The position numbers and the translations under genes are program-made. The notes beneath the pieces were generated by a model. It did not search any database. It was not told where the DNA came from and was given only the letters and a program-made list of their open reading frames with translations. Shown one piece after another: positions 45,987-55,816 of a DNA stretch of 64,000 nt. Each line of letters opens with the position of its first letter. The stretch's first letter is position 1. This stretch comes from Pontibacter sp. E15-1 (GTDB lineage: Bacteria; Bacteroidota; Bacteroidia; Cytophagales; Hymenobacteraceae), in the NCBI RefSeq assembly GCF_022601975.1, contig NZ_JAKVIR010000005.1:172855-236854 (forward strand), written 5' to 3'.

Positions 45987-47660
45987 ATGAACATGATGAA
46001 AACACGTAAAGCCATACCTATCCTTCGCTCTCTTTTGGTGGCAGTGGGTCTCTGCATGGGCACTTTGCAGGCCAGTGCACAGGAAGTACCCACTTTTACC
46101 CGCCAAGACACGCTCCGTGGCAGCATCACCCCGGAGCGGGCCTGGTGGGACCTCACCTATTATCACCTCAACATAACAGTGAACCCGGCGGACAGCTCTA
46201 TCCGGGGAGTCAACACCATTCAGTACAAGGTGATCGGGCCGCAGCAGCGCATGCAAATAGACCTGCAGCCCCCCATGCGTCTGGAGAAGGTGGTGCAAAA
46301 TGGTGTAGCGTTGCCTGTGCAGCAGGACGGGAACGCCTATTTTGTGCAGCTTCCGGAGCAGCAAACCGGCACAACCAACAGCGTGGAGGTATACTATGGC
46401 GGCAAGCCACAGGTGAGCGTTAACCCACCCTGGAGCGGCGGCCTGACCTGGCGCCACGACAGCAACGGCAAGCCTTTCGCGGCGTCCTCGTGCCAGGGCG
46501 ACGGTGCCAGTCTGTGGTGGCCCTGCAAAGACCATATGTATGATGAGCCGGACAGCATGCAGATCAGCGTGACCGTGCCCAAAGGCCTGATGGACGTGTC
46601 GAACGGGCGCCTGCGCAGTGTTGAGCGACACCCGGACGGCTCCAACACCTTTAACTGGTTTGTGCGCAACCCGATCAACAACTACGGCGTGAACGTGAAC
46701 ATTGCCGACTATGTGCACTTTGGGGAGCAGTACCAGGGGGAGAAAGGGCCTCTGGACTGTGATTACTACGTGCTCCGCGAGAACCTGGAGAAGGCCAAAA
46801 AGCAATTCAGGGACGTGCCGCGCATGCTCAAGGCCTTCGAGCACTGGTTTGGGCCATACCCCTTTTATGAGGACAGTTACAAGCTGGTGGAGGTGCCTTA
46901 CCTGGGTATGGAGCACCAAAGCTCCGTGACGTATGGCAACCGCTACCGCAACGGCTACCTGGGCCGCGATCTGAGCGGCTCTGGCTGGGGCAACAAGTTC
47001 GACTTTATCATCATACATGAGTCGGGCCACGAGTGGTTTGCCAACAACATCACCTACCAGGACATCGCCGACATGTGGATCCATGAAAGCTTCACGGCTT
47101 ACTCCGAGGCCCTGTTTGTAGATTACCACTATGGCAAAAAAGCGGGGGCAGATTACGTGATTGGCACCCGGGCAAACATCCAGAACGACCGCCCTATTAT
47201 CGGGTATTACAGCGTGAACAACAGCGGCTCCGGCGACATGTACTACAAGGGTGCCAACATGCTGCACACGCTCCGCCAGTTAGTGCCCGACGACGAGAAG
47301 TGGCGCAGCATCCTGCGCGGGCTCAACAAAGACTTTTATCACCAGACCGTCACTACGGCTCAGATCGAGACCTACCTGAGCGAGCACATTGGCCGCAACC
47401 TCACCCCGGTGTTTGACCAGTACCTGCGCGATGTGCGCATCCCGCGGCTGGAGTACCGAAACGAGGGAGGCAAACTACAGTACCGCTGGGCCAACACTAT
47501 CGCTACTTTTGACCTGCCCGTGAAGGTAAGGATGGACGGCAAAGAGAAATGGCTGGAGCCCACCACTGCCTGGCAGCAGTTACCCGGGGCCTCCCGAAAA
47601 ACCACTCTGGAAACTGACCGGAATTTCCTGGTATCGACGGCTCCCCTGAAAGCACGCTAA
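45987..47660 (+). CDS. M1-family metallopeptidase (aminopeptidase-type), exported
   Basis: A zinc aminopeptidase-family enzyme of 558 residues. The signal peptide ends LQASAQEV. The N-terminal beta saddle is ERAWWDLTYYHLNITVNPADSSIRG. The catalytic domain has the M1 exopeptidase-like YLGMEHQSS, HExxH as HESGH at 344-348, and the third zinc ligand Glu367 in WIHESF, 18 residues after the second His as the family requires. The open frame begins at 45795, but that part covers a terminator and promoter; ATG 45987 (or 45993) starts the signal peptide. Probably periplasmic. Confidence 0.93.
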   Translation: MNMMKTRKAIPILRSLLVAVGLCMGTLQASAQEVPTFTRQDTLRGSITPERAWWDLTYYHLNITVNPADSSIRGVNTIQYKVIGPQQRMQIDLQPPMRLEKVVQNGVALPVQQDGNAYFVQLPEQQTGTTNSVEVYYGGKPQVSVNPPWSGGLTWRHDSNGKPFAASSCQGDGASLWWPCKDHMYDEPDSMQISVTVPKGLMDVSNGRLRSVERHPDGSNTFNWFVRNPINNYGVNVNIADYVHFGEQYQGEKGPLDCDYYVLRENLEKAKKQFRDVPRMLKAFEHWFGPYPFYEDSYKLVEVPYLGMEHQSSVTYGNRYRNGYLGRDLSGSGWGNKFDFIIIHESGHEWFANNITYQDIADMWIHESFTAYSEALFVDYHYGKKAGADYVIGTRANIQNDRPIIGYYSVNNSGSGDMYYKGANMLHTLRQLVPDDEKWRSILRGLNKDFYHQTVTTAQIETYLSEHIGRNLTPVFDQYLRDVRIPRLEYRNEGGKLQYRWANTIATFDLPVKVRMDGKEKWLEPTTAWQQLPGASRKTTLETDRNFLVSTAPLKAR

Positions 47661-47932
47661 CACAGAATTGGATCCTAAAAAGCGCTTCGAAAAACACTTT
47701 ATCACTTCATTCGCATAACTCTACTGTTCAGTTAATTACACAAATCACAACAGAAGATAGCCGGAATAGATCGAAAAAGAAATTCTTTCTTGCCATGTTA
47801 CGACATCCTATTATTTATAAAAATAATTACAGACGGAACCTTTAAAAACAGCGTATGGTTAAGTAGCTGCATGTTTGCAAGAGACAGGGTTCTCTTGTGA
47901 GGATCGTTCATTAAAGTTTAGGCTATAACGTT

Positions 47933-48334
47933 ATGAACTCATCTTCCCACCATTTCACTGCTGAAGTACAGCCTTTTAAAAAAGGGCAGTTAATACGCCT
48001 GAAGGGGGAACTGGATGCGCATTCTGCCGTTATGGCAAGCAACGTGCTGGAAAGCACCCTGGCGTCCGGAACAGACTACCTCCTGATTGACTGCAGCCAA
48101 CTCGTGTATATTTCCTCGGCGGGCGTTGGCGTCATTATTTCTGCTTACCATCTTTGCCTGATGAAGCAAACCTGCCTCACGCTTTTCAGCATGCAGCCAA
48201 AAATTAAAAATGTGTTTGAGGTACTGGGTATGGACAAGGTCCTGAACATGGCCCTCACCCGGGAGGAGGCCATTAAAATGGCAGACTCGTTACAGCATGC
48301 CAACTCATTCCAGAAAAAAAAGTCCTATAATTAA
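47933..48334 (+). CDS. STAS-domain protein (anti-sigma factor antagonist type)
   Basis: A 133-residue SpoIIAA-like STAS domain. IRLKGELDAHSAVMASNVLE is the first strand-helix unit and LLIDCSQLVYISSAGVGVII contains the conserved Ser that an RsbW-type kinase would phosphorylate. The tail is IFEVLGMDKVL-like. No cognate anti-sigma kinase or phosphatase is adjacent, so its partner is elsewhere. 270 bases of non-coding DNA precede it. Confidence 0.9.
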   Translation: MNSSSHHFTAEVQPFKKGQLIRLKGELDAHSAVMASNVLESTLASGTDYLLIDCSQLVYISSAGVGVIISAYHLCLMKQTCLTLFSMQPKIKNVFEVLGMDKVLNMALTREEAIKMADSLQHANSFQKKKSYN

Positions 48335-48335
48335 G

Positions 48336-48363
48336 AGGCTGCCCTCCCCTCCGCAGCTTTTTT
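48336..48363 (+). terminator. Terminator after the STAS gene
   Basis: A short stem (AGGCTGC / GCAGCTT with one G-U pair) and ten-base loop are followed by a run of T, 2 bases after the stop. Confidence 0.65.
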
Positions 48364-48444
48364 CTCATTAACCGCATACGCTTGCGTGCACAGTATGGAC
48401 TTTATTGCCTATTTTAGGCTTGCGTCCATCACAACCTTACCTGC

Positions 48445-49713
48445 ATGCACCGCCTGAAACTTCTCTTTCTGCTATGTAGCCTCTTTTACGGCCACCTCGT
48501 CCTTGCCCAAACCCAGGACACCTATTATCTTCTGAAACCTGACCGTGTGTTCGACGGGGAGCGCATGCACCCGGGTTGGCAGGTACTCGTGAAGAACAAC
48601 CGCATCGAGGCTGTGGGCCCTGCGCTTGTGGCTCCGGCGGGGGCTACCCTGCTCGACTTAAAAGGACAGACCCTGCTGCCAGGTATGATTGAGGGGCATA
48701 GCCATTTGCTGCTTCATCCCTATAACGAAACTTCCTGGAACGACCAGGTACTGAAAGAGTCGCGGGCTGAGCGCGTGGCTCGGGCCACTGTGCATGCCCG
48801 GAATACGCTGCTGGCCGGTTTCACGACGGTGCGCGACTTAGGAACGGAGGGAGCGGGGTATGACGACGTAGGCCTGAAGCAGGCTATTGAAAAAGGGGTG
48901 ATACCGGGGCCGCGCATGCTGGTGGCCACCAGGGCCATCGTCGCGTCGGGTAGCTACGGGCCCAAAGCGCTGAGTTACGAGATCGAAACGCCCCTGGGGG
49001 CAGCGGTGGCAGACGGGCTGGAGGGGCTGACGCGCGAAGTCAGGACGCAGATTGGCAAGGGGGCCGATGTGATAAAGGTATACGCCGATTACCGATGGGG
49101 ACCTGACGGTGCGGCGGCTCCCACCTTCACCACGGACGAACTGAAGAAAATAGTGGAGGTGGCCAGTGCGGCAGGCAGGCCAGTGGTGGCACACGCCTCC
49201 ACGCCCGAGGGTATGCGCCGCGCCATTGCTGCCGGCGTATCCACCATTGAGCACGGCGATGGCGGGACCAGGGACATTTATCGCATGATGCAAAAAAACA
49301 ACATCGCCCTCTGCCCTACCCTTGCTGCCGGAGATGCCATAGAGCAATACCGCGGCTGGCAAAAGGACACGCAGCCAGAACCGGCGCGGCTGCAGGAAAA
49401 ACGCAAAAGTTTCCGGGCGGCGCTGGACGCCGGAGTCACGATCCTGATGGGGGGAGATGCCGGGGTTTTTAGCCATGGCGACAATGCCCGTGAAATGGAG
49501 TTGATGGTAGCCTATGGCATGACGCCCTTGCAAGTGCTGCAGGCGGCCACGTCAGTAAACGCGGAGGTTTTTGGGATCGGGGATAAGGTAGGACGCGTCC
49601 GCCCCGGGCTCCTCGCCGATCTGGTGGCCGTGACCGGAGACCCCACCGCTGCCCTACAGCATCTGCGCAGCATAACACTCGTGATGAAAGACGGGAAGGT
49701 ATACACGCCCTGA
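48445..49713 (+). CDS. Exported metal-dependent amidohydrolase
   Basis: A 422-residue amidohydrolase-superfamily enzyme of the imidazolonepropionase/prolidase-like type. The signal peptide ends LVLAQT. The first metal site is [13 protein letters not shown] (HxH). A Lys in DVIKVYADY is the probable bridging ligand. Later ligands are [10 protein letters not shown] (His), STIEHGDGG (His) and MGGDAGVF (Asp). The C-terminal strand [18 protein letters not shown] returns to the small beta domain. Relatives cleave Xaa-Pro dipeptides or act as lactonases; the substrate here is unknown. Being secreted, it may work with the M1 peptidase upstream on peptides (inference). Confidence 0.9.
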   Translation: MHRLKLLFLLCSLFYGHLVLAQTQDTYYLLKPDRVFDGERMHPGWQVLVKNNRIEAVGPALVAPAGATLLDLKGQTLLPGMIEGHSHLLLHPYNETSWNDQVLKESRAERVARATVHARNTLLAGFTTVRDLGTEGAGYDDVGLKQAIEKGVIPGPRMLVATRAIVASGSYGPKALSYEIETPLGAAVADGLEGLTREVRTQIGKGADVIKVYADYRWGPDGAAAPTFTTDELKKIVEVASAAGRPVVAHASTPEGMRRAIAAGVSTIEHGDGGTRDIYRMMQKNNIALCPTLAAGDAIEQYRGWQKDTQPEPARLQEKRKSFRAALDAGVTILMGGDAGVFSHGDNAREMELMVAYGMTPLQVLQAATSVNAEVFGIGDKVGRVRPGLLADLVAVTGDPTAALQHLRSITLVMKDGKVYTP

Positions 49714-50112
49714 GTTATTAGGTCACGCCTACGCGACCTCAACATGGACCGTTTATACCGCTGCTATACCTGCCGTCAATAGCTGAACTTGGGAATATAG
49801 CGGTTTTTTCAAAACTTGAACAGCCTTGTGTAATAGCTTGCTTTGCGCTCCACGCCTGGGGTAGGGGCCCTTCTTAAGCTGGGGCGCGTTTTCCCGCTCG
49901 GCACTGTGTAGTTGAAGCTGCCTTTGCCCTGCTCAGGCTGTCTCACTGCGTTCGGCACCGCAACACCTACAAATAGAGGGCCCCTACCCCCGGTGCCTCC
50001 CGGAAAAACTGGGAATCATTTTGCCCTGATTTAGTTAAATTATACTTCTCCAAAGCAAAAAAACTTATTCAAAACCACATTAACGTACAGTGATTACTGA
50101 GTTCCCGTTAAT
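49714..50112. other. Intergenic region with an inverted-repeat element
   Basis: A convergent gap between the amidohydrolase and MscS genes. Its first part holds a small GGTC/GACC hairpin. The middle is the G+C-rich element at 49858-49990, unlike the AT-rich sequence on both sides. Confidence 0.5.
49858..49990. repeat. G+C-rich inverted-repeat element
   Basis: GGGGTAGGGGCCCT (49858-49871) and AGGGCCCCTACCCC (49977-49990) are perfect 14-base inverted repeats around a 105-base interior without a reading frame. This looks like a small MITE or REPIN-type unit; no second copy is in the window. Confidence 0.65.
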
Positions 50113-51033
50113 TTAAAAAGAGAGAGGCGTTTCCGGCGGCGGACCGTCTGTGCCTTTGTAAAACCGTGTGGCGGGTACAGCGAACTGGATGTCGGGGGCG
50201 GCGAGGAACTGGGTGAGCACCTCTTCCCAGATCAGGTGCGCGCTCTGTCGCCTGCGCATCAGTCCGCACAGGTAGCGCATGGTTAGCAGGATGCCACGCT
50301 CGCCCACCGTCGTGAAAAGCCGGGGCTGCAAATCCTCGTAGAAAATCAGGTGGCGCTGCGACTGCCGCCTGACCTGCTGCTGGGCCGCGTCGCTGAGCTG
50401 TTCCGCATGCCTGGCCACCACCTCTTCCAGTATCTGCTTTGCCTTCTGCCAGTTGCTCTCAAAGGTAATGCATACCGGCACTTCCTGCCACACAAAGGGG
50501 AAACCGTAGTTGTAGTTCGCCAGCGGCACGGTAAACACCTGCCCGTTTGGCACGTGCACGATGCGGCCGGTCGCCTGATCGGCTGCCACCCAGCCCCTTA
50601 TCTCGTTCAGGGTAAACTGAAAAAGCCGGATATCGATCACATCGCCTATCGTTTCTCCGATCTGAATGCGGTCCCCGATGCGCAAAGGCCGTTTCCATAC
50701 GATAAAGAGCCAGCCTGCCATGTTCAGGAGCGGCTCGCGCAGTGCCAGCACCAGACCGGCAGACAATAGCCCCATAAAAGTGGCGATGGACTCAAACCCG
50801 TTGAACCATACGTTGGAAAGAATCAGGATTGCCAGCCCCGTGGCCACATAGTCGGTGAACCTCCGCCACTGAAACTGTTTCCGGATGTCTTTCTCACGCC
50901 TGAATATCCCCCAAAGCAGCAGCCGGCTCACCAGCCAGAGCATCCCCAGCACCGCCACAGAGTAGAACACATCGTGGTAAAATTCCGCGGTCAGGCCTGT
51001 GGTTGCCTCCAGCCAATGTATGATTTTGCGCAT
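50113..51033 (-). CDS. MscS-family mechanosensitive channel
   Basis: A 306-residue inner-membrane channel that opens on membrane stretch to release solutes. Three membrane helices lie at about 18-44, 58-78 and 82-113; the last is the pore helix (FMGLLSAGLVLALREPLLNM) with the Gly/Ala pattern of MscS. The beta domain follows (RIGDRIQIGETIGDVIDI, HVPNGQVFTVPLANYN), then a mixed C-terminal domain. The length is close to E. coli MscS. It is monocistronic by context. Confidence 0.93.
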   Translation of the reverse strand: MRKIIHWLEATTGLTAEFYHDVFYSVAVLGMLWLVSRLLLWGIFRREKDIRKQFQWRRFTDYVATGLAILILSNVWFNGFESIATFMGLLSAGLVLALREPLLNMAGWLFIVWKRPLRIGDRIQIGETIGDVIDIRLFQFTLNEIRGWVAADQATGRIVHVPNGQVFTVPLANYNYGFPFVWQEVPVCITFESNWQKAKQILEEVVARHAEQLSDAAQQQVRRQSQRHLIFYEDLQPRLFTTVGERGILLTMRYLCGLMRRRQSAHLIWEEVLTQFLAAPDIQFAVPATRFYKGTDGPPPETPLSF

Positions 51034-51479
51034 GCACCTGCTTACGGAAATCCGGGGTCAGTAAGTTTTTGTTTCGCTCAATTTCGCGGCCACTGGCGGC
51101 AGTTGCTGGCATTTGTAAAAGAAAGCGTATAACTTGACCTTCGTAACCATTACTCCTTAAACATTACAGCAACTGAGAGCCGATTTTTTTGCGGCGATTG
51201 CCTGATACATGCCGTCAGGCGGGTATCTTTCAGGAGCTTGTGGGCACGCCCTTACCGCATACCCCATGCGTTTGGGGCGGTGTTTTTGGGAAGGCTACAG
51301 CGTTGCAGGCAATTGTCGCTCATGCGAGGGGGATTTCAGCCGGAAATTTGCCCGGCATGCGCAGCGAATTACCAGCGAAGCGCTTTGCGGGCTAAACTGA
51401 CCCACTAATAGGATTCCGCAGGCAGTGTTCAGTATGTAAATAACAACCAACTATACTCTTTCATACCGACTTTACATTT
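51034..51479. other. Intergenic region upstream of the sugar transporter
   Basis: Separates the divergent MscS and transporter genes. The part from 51180 to 51400 is G+C-richer and carries short hairpins (GCCTGA/TCAGGC near 51199; ACCGCATACCCC/GGGGCGGT near 51254) but no supported gene. The last 80 bases are AT-rich and probably hold the transporter promoter. Confidence 0.4.
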
Positions 51480-52892
51480 ATGGCTGTAATTACCCCGCAA
51501 ACACAAAAGGAATACACCGCTGCGCCGTCGCGCAACTACGGTGGCCCATTGACTGTCGTGACCCTGCTATTCTTTATGTGGGGATTTATCACGTGCATGA
51601 ACGACATCCTCATCCCGAAGCTCCAGGAGGTGTTCACCCTGCAGCTCTGGCAGGCAATGCTCATCCAGACGGCTTTCTTTGGGGCCTACTTCATCATCTC
51701 GCTTCTGTATTTTATTTTCTCGGTCACGAAGGGAGACCCGATCCAGAAGATTGGCTACAAAAACGGTATCATCATTGGCCTGGTGGTGGCGGCTATCGGC
51801 TGTGCGCTCTTCTACCCGGCAGCCAGCCTGCTGAGCTACGGGTTCTTTTTGATGGCGCTTTTCATACTGGCCTCCGGCATCACCATCCTGCAGATCGCCG
51901 CTAACCCCTATGTCGCCATCCTGGGACCGCCTGAGGGAGCCGCCAGCCGCCTGAACATGACGCAGGCGCTGAATTCGCTGGGCACAACCGTGGCCCCGAT
52001 CATCGGCGGTTACCTGATTTTTGAGGGGGTGAGCGCGGTGCAGCACAGCGGCGCCGACTCCGTGAAACTCCCCTACCTCGGCTTGGCAGCCACCCTGCTG
52101 GCCATCGCCGTGCTGATCAAAATCTCGAAGCTGCCCCGCATCCAGAACGACGAAGAGCAGCTGGCACCCGACGCAGGGGCGCTGAAGTACCGCCACCTTG
52201 TGCTGGGCATCATCTGTATTTTCATGTATGTGGGCGGCGAGGTAGCCATTGGCAGCACGCTCATCAACTTTTTCCGCTTGCCCGAAATCGCTGGTATGAA
52301 CGAAACCCAGGCTGGCCATTACCTGGCCTTTTACTGGGGAGGCGCCATGGTCGGCCGTTTCTTCGGGGCCGTGGCGCTGGCTCAATTCCGTAACAACAGT
52401 TACAAGTATATGATTATCGGTCTGATCGCCGCTGTGGCTTTCGGCGTGCTGTATGCCGTGTATGGCCTGGAGGAGGCTTTGGTTGCCCTTGGGTTGATCG
52501 CGCTTAACTTTGCAGTGCTGCTGCTGGGCAGGTTTATACCGAGCAGAACGCTTGGCTTCTTTGCCACCACGGTGCTGGCGCTGCTTCTGATGACGGCCTT
52601 TGCCGAGGGCTCTGTGGCCATGTGGTCGGTCATCGCCATCGGCCTCTTCAACTCGATCATGTTCCCGACTATTTTCACGTTGGCTATTGAAGGGCTCGGC
52701 ATCCATACCAGCCAGGGGTCTTCGCTGCTCGTGATGGCGATTGTGGGTGGCGCGATTATCCCTCCCCTTCAGGGGCTGGTGGCAGATGCCTCCGGCAACC
52801 TGCAGCTTTCCTTCCTGGTACCGATGGCCTGCTACGCCTATATCGTATACTATGGCTTTGTAGGCTCTAAGTTTAAGCCAGCGACCAGGTAA
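51480..52892 (+). CDS. Sugar:H+ symporter, GluP/FucP-type MFS
   Basis: A 470-residue major-facilitator permease with about 12 membrane helices. The first helix LLFFMWGFITCMNDILIPKLQ is characteristic of the fucose/glucose/galactose symporter family, as are SGITILQIAANPYVAILGPPEGAASRLNMTQALNSLGTTVAP-type features (read in blocks), YVGGEVAIGSTLINFF and FNSIMFPTIFTLAIEGLG. It probably carries glucose, galactose or fucose across the inner membrane. It lies about 9 kb from the glycosidase cluster, so it may supply galK with galactose (inference). Confidence 0.93.
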   Translation: MAVITPQTQKEYTAAPSRNYGGPLTVVTLLFFMWGFITCMNDILIPKLQEVFTLQLWQAMLIQTAFFGAYFIISLLYFIFSVTKGDPIQKIGYKNGIIIGLVVAAIGCALFYPAASLLSYGFFLMALFILASGITILQIAANPYVAILGPPEGAASRLNMTQALNSLGTTVAPIIGGYLIFEGVSAVQHSGADSVKLPYLGLAATLLAIAVLIKISKLPRIQNDEEQLAPDAGALKYRHLVLGIICIFMYVGGEVAIGSTLINFFRLPEIAGMNETQAGHYLAFYWGGAMVGRFFGAVALAQFRNNSYKYMIIGLIAAVAFGVLYAVYGLEEALVALGLIALNFAVLLLGRFIPSRTLGFFATTVLALLLMTAFAEGSVAMWSVIAIGLFNSIMFPTIFTLAIEGLGIHTSQGSSLLVMAIVGGAIIPPLQGLVADASGNLQLSFLVPMACYAYIVYYGFVGSKFKPATR

Positions 52893-52908
52893 GCACATCT
52901 TGATTTTG

Positions 52909-52952
52909 ACAGCAGGAGCTTGTCCGGTAAGACCCGGGCAGGCTCCTGCTGT
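52909..52952 (+). terminator. Terminator after the sugar transporter
   Basis: The perfect 11-base arms ACAGCAGGAGC / GCTCCTGCTGT with inner pairing (CCGG / CCGG) lie 17 bases after the stop and are followed by TTTCC. Confidence 0.75.
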
Positions 52953-53367
52953 TTCCAGCCCCGCCGGATTATACCCATCCCAGATACCAAGATTCTGCCA
53001 ACTGCTTGCCATTAAGCAATTTACCTACCCCTGCAGCCCCAAAGACTCATCAGGATTTGAAATTGAATTATTCGTAACAAAAGATTAATGAGAATTGCAT
53101 CATTTGCGTGTTCACCATACTAAATATTAGATATAACATATATTTATAGGCGCTTGTGTTTCCCTGTTGCTTCCAACATTCCAAAGCTGTCAAGCTATTT
53201 CCAGTAATACAGGGGTATAAAACTATATAGTTAACTGTATTTCAATAACTTATAATATACATAGAATTTATATATATAGATTGAATAAAAAAATACCTAT
53301 AAAACATTACACTTTTTTAAATATTATCACTATACTTATACTCTCTTACAAATAAACCAAACTACTC
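52953..53367. other. Very AT-rich intergenic region upstream of the S8 protease
   Basis: The last 300 bases are strikingly AT-rich with runs such as TATATTTATAG and TTTATATATATAG. It should contain the protease promoter, but I see no full TAnnTTTG box at a useful distance. No gene is supported. Confidence 0.45.
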
Positions 53368-54900
53368 ATGATCACAAAAATTACGAAGCAATTTACGTAC
53401 TCTGTGCTTGCAGCGGCCCTCGCCTTTAGCTGTACACCCGACACAGAGCAGGCCAACCCAAATGCCAGCTTAAACGCAGAAGCAAAAATCAGTGCCATGA
53501 ACAATGGATCTTTAGGCACATCCGTGAGGTTTAAGTCCGGGCATTACATTGTTATCGGCTCCGCTAACACGCTCCCGGCAGATTTGGAGAGCCAGGTGAA
53601 GTCGATGAAAGGAAACGTGACGGGCCTGCTGAAAGAGGTGGGCATCGCCACCGTTTCCTCCTCTGACCCTGAATTCGCGGCAAAAGCCGGCAAGATCAAA
53701 GGCGTAAGCAGCGTAATCAAGGACCTGGACATCCAGTGGCTGAACCCGGAGACTGAGAAAGTAATCGAGTTTGATGCGGAAGCGTATGGCAACCCACCGT
53801 ATAGCGGCGACGATGATACGTACTTCGACCTGCAGTGGGGCCACGACGCCGTGAATGCACCAGAGGCCTGGAACGCCGGTGCCCGTGGCAAAGGCGTGCG
53901 TGTGGCAGTGCTGGACAGCGGCTTCGACCTGGATCACCCGGACCTGGCGGCGAACATAGACCTGGCAGCCAGCGCGAGCTTTGTGCCAAACGAAAAACTG
54001 GAGTATGCGCTCCCAGGCGTGGGTAGCCACGGCACCCATACCTCGGGCACCATCGCTGCCGCTGACAACGGCATCGGCACCATTGGGGTGGCCCCGGAGG
54101 CAACCCTGATCCTGGTGAAGGTGTTGCGTGACTCAGGCTCGGGCTCTTTCTCGTGGATGCTCAGCGGCATTATGCACGCCGTGAACCAGGGCGCAGACGT
54201 GATTAACATGAGTCTGGGGGCAGCCTTGCCTCGAAACGGCAAGTACCTCGACGATAACGGCACGCCGGAGGATACATCGGACGACTTTATCGTGAACGAC
54301 ACGAAAGCCACGCAGGAACTGATTAACGCCATCAGCAAAGTGACTACCTATGCCACACAGAAGGGCGTGACGCTGATCGCTTCGGCTGGCAACGACGCCA
54401 ACAATGGTAACAAAGACCAGTCGCTGGTACACATCCCGGCAAGTGCGCCAAACGTGATTTCGATCTCGGCCACAGCGCCGCGCGGCTGGGCGCTGAACCC
54501 ATTGACCGCTAACCTCGATTTTCTGGCTTCTTACTCCAATTACGGCACTCCGGACGTTGACTTTGCCGCTCCAGGTGGGGATTATGCCTACGAAGGCAAC
54601 GAGATAGCCAAAATAGGACCTGTAACGCAATACGCGTACGTGCTTGACTTCGTGTTTAGCACAGGCAGCAGCCTCGTACCTGGCAGAGCCTCTTACTATT
54701 GGTCAGTGGGCACCAGCATGGCCGCACCGCACGCGGCTGGCGTAGCCGCCCTGATCATCGGGCAGAACGGTGGCCAGATGGACCCTGCCAAAGTAAAAGC
54801 AGCTATGCGCGCCTCGGCCGATGACTTGGGCAAGCCGGGCCGCGACCCGTACTATGGCTATGGCCGACTGAATGCCTTTAAGGCGGTGACTTCTATGTAA
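53368..54900 (+). CDS. Subtilisin-like S8 serine protease, lipoprotein
   Basis: A 510-residue protease. The lipoprotein signal ends LAFSC (Cys22). An I9-like pro-domain follows (about 50-130; GHYIVIGSANTLPADLESQV). The peptidase S8 domain has Asp183 in VAVLDSGFDLDHPDL, His221 in GSHGTHTSGTIAA, the oxyanion Asn in SAGNDANNG, and Ser450 in GTSMAAPHAAGVAAL. It ends directly after the catalytic fold, with no T9SS tail. It should act on proteins at the cell surface or in the periplasm. A strong terminator follows. Confidence 0.95.
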   Translation: MITKITKQFTYSVLAAALAFSCTPDTEQANPNASLNAEAKISAMNNGSLGTSVRFKSGHYIVIGSANTLPADLESQVKSMKGNVTGLLKEVGIATVSSSDPEFAAKAGKIKGVSSVIKDLDIQWLNPETEKVIEFDAEAYGNPPYSGDDDTYFDLQWGHDAVNAPEAWNAGARGKGVRVAVLDSGFDLDHPDLAANIDLAASASFVPNEKLEYALPGVGSHGTHTSGTIAAADNGIGTIGVAPEATLILVKVLRDSGSGSFSWMLSGIMHAVNQGADVINMSLGAALPRNGKYLDDNGTPEDTSDDFIVNDTKATQELINAISKVTTYATQKGVTLIASAGNDANNGNKDQSLVHIPASAPNVISISATAPRGWALNPLTANLDFLASYSNYGTPDVDFAAPGGDYAYEGNEIAKIGPVTQYAYVLDFVFSTGSSLVPGRASYYWSVGTSMAAPHAAGVAALIIGQNGGQMDPAKVKAAMRASADDLGKPGRDPYYGYGRLNAFKAVTSM

Positions 54901-54923
54901 GTTGATTTAGGATCGAAACTTTG

Positions 54924-54960
54924 AAAGGCCCGGCAGGTAAATCTTGCCGGGCCTTTTTTT
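54924..54960 (+). terminator. Intrinsic terminator of the S8 protease
   Basis: The 12-base arms AAAGGCCCGGCA / TGCCGGGCCTTT with a 9-base loop are followed by a T-run, 23 bases after the stop. Confidence 0.93.
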
Positions 54961-55108
54961 GGCTGGATGCACGCCTGTAGCTTGTCAGCAAAATAAGGCA
55001 GAGAAGATTACCTTGCGGCAATGGGGCACATACCACCAGGTTCTTCCAGACTTTATACCCATTGTTTCAACCATATTCAGTTCAGCGGGCTTTATCAGAT
55101 TCGGCACT

Positions 55109-55116
55109 TATATTTG
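55109..55116 (+). promoter_or_regulatory. Candidate -7 promoter box
   Basis: TATATTTG matches the Bacteroidota -7 consensus TAnnTTTG and lies 19 bases before the ATG of the DUF1684 gene. No good -33 box is seen, so the assignment is tentative. Confidence 0.4.
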
Positions 55117-55135
55117 TGAATTCAAACCGCACAGC

Positions 55136-55759
55136 ATGATAAAACAAGTACTCCTTGCCTTGTTGCTTATTGCCTATCTCGGCCCTATCGCTCTGGCGCA
55201 ACAGGTTATACCGGTCTATATGCAGCAGATCAATCGCTTTCAGGAAGAGCTAAACGCGGAATATGCCGACACGGCTACCTCACCCCTACCCAAAGCGCAG
55301 ATCGCGGGCTTCAAAGGCCTTCCTTTCTTCCCGATTGACAGTGCATACCGTTTAACGGCGACATTTGTCCGTACACCGGGCCAACTTGCGTTTTATATGC
55401 CGACCACCACTGGCAACCGCAAAATGTATGAGAAGTATGGTGAAGTGCATTTTATCCTCCACGGAAAAAAGCAGATGCTGACGGTATACCAAAGCCATAC
55501 CCTGCGAGAAACAGCAGCGTACAAAGACTACCTTTTCCTGCCTTTCACGGACCTTACGAACGGGCACGAATCCTACGGGAGCGGCCGGTTCATGGACCTT
55601 CGGATACCGGAGGGGGATACCATCACGCTGGATTTCAATAAAGCCTACAACCCATACTGTGCCTACAGCGAAGGGTATAACTGCCCGATCCCGCCGAGAG
55701 AGAACCGGTTGAAGGTTGCGGTCAGGGCAGGTGTAAAGGCCCCGGCGCAAGCGCATTGA
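55136..55759 (+). CDS. DUF1684-family exported protein
   Basis: A 207-residue protein with signal peptide (ending PIALAQQ). The DUF1684 features are clear: GFKGLPFFPIDSAYRLTATF, then MPTTTGNRKMYEKYGEVHF, LPFTDLTNGHESYGSGRFMDL, and the near-invariant FNKAYNPYCAYSEGYNCPIPPRENRL. The family function is not known. The frame is open from 54944, but that part crosses the protease terminator, and ATG 55136 begins the signal peptide. It lies 57 bases before the alpha/beta hydrolase gene and may be co-transcribed with it. Confidence 0.92.
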   Translation: MIKQVLLALLLIAYLGPIALAQQVIPVYMQQINRFQEELNAEYADTATSPLPKAQIAGFKGLPFFPIDSAYRLTATFVRTPGQLAFYMPTTTGNRKMYEKYGEVHFILHGKKQMLTVYQSHTLRETAAYKDYLFLPFTDLTNGHESYGSGRFMDLRIPEGDTITLDFNKAYNPYCAYSEGYNCPIPPRENRLKVAVRAGVKAPAQAH

Positions 55760-55816
55760 CATTGCCAGGGCTTCTGGCAGGAAAGTATTATTTTTGAGCT
55801 GATCTACGTCTCCCCT

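Noticed and set aside
45855..47267. 470-codon open frame antisense to the M1 peptidase
   Set aside because: It mirrors a G+C-biased coding frame, has no recognisable motif, and the sense strand encodes a complete HExxH peptidase.
51189..51395. 68-codon frame upstream of the sugar transporter
   Set aside because: No ribosome-binding site or recognisable protein character; overlaps short hairpins in a promoter region.
51567..53012. 481-codon minus-strand open frame over the sugar transporter
   Set aside because: The sense frame is an unmistakable 12-helix permease; the antisense product is low-complexity and His/Gln-rich.
54944..55135. N-terminal extension of the DUF1684 protein
   Set aside because: It begins inside the protease terminator, and the signal peptide starts at 55136.
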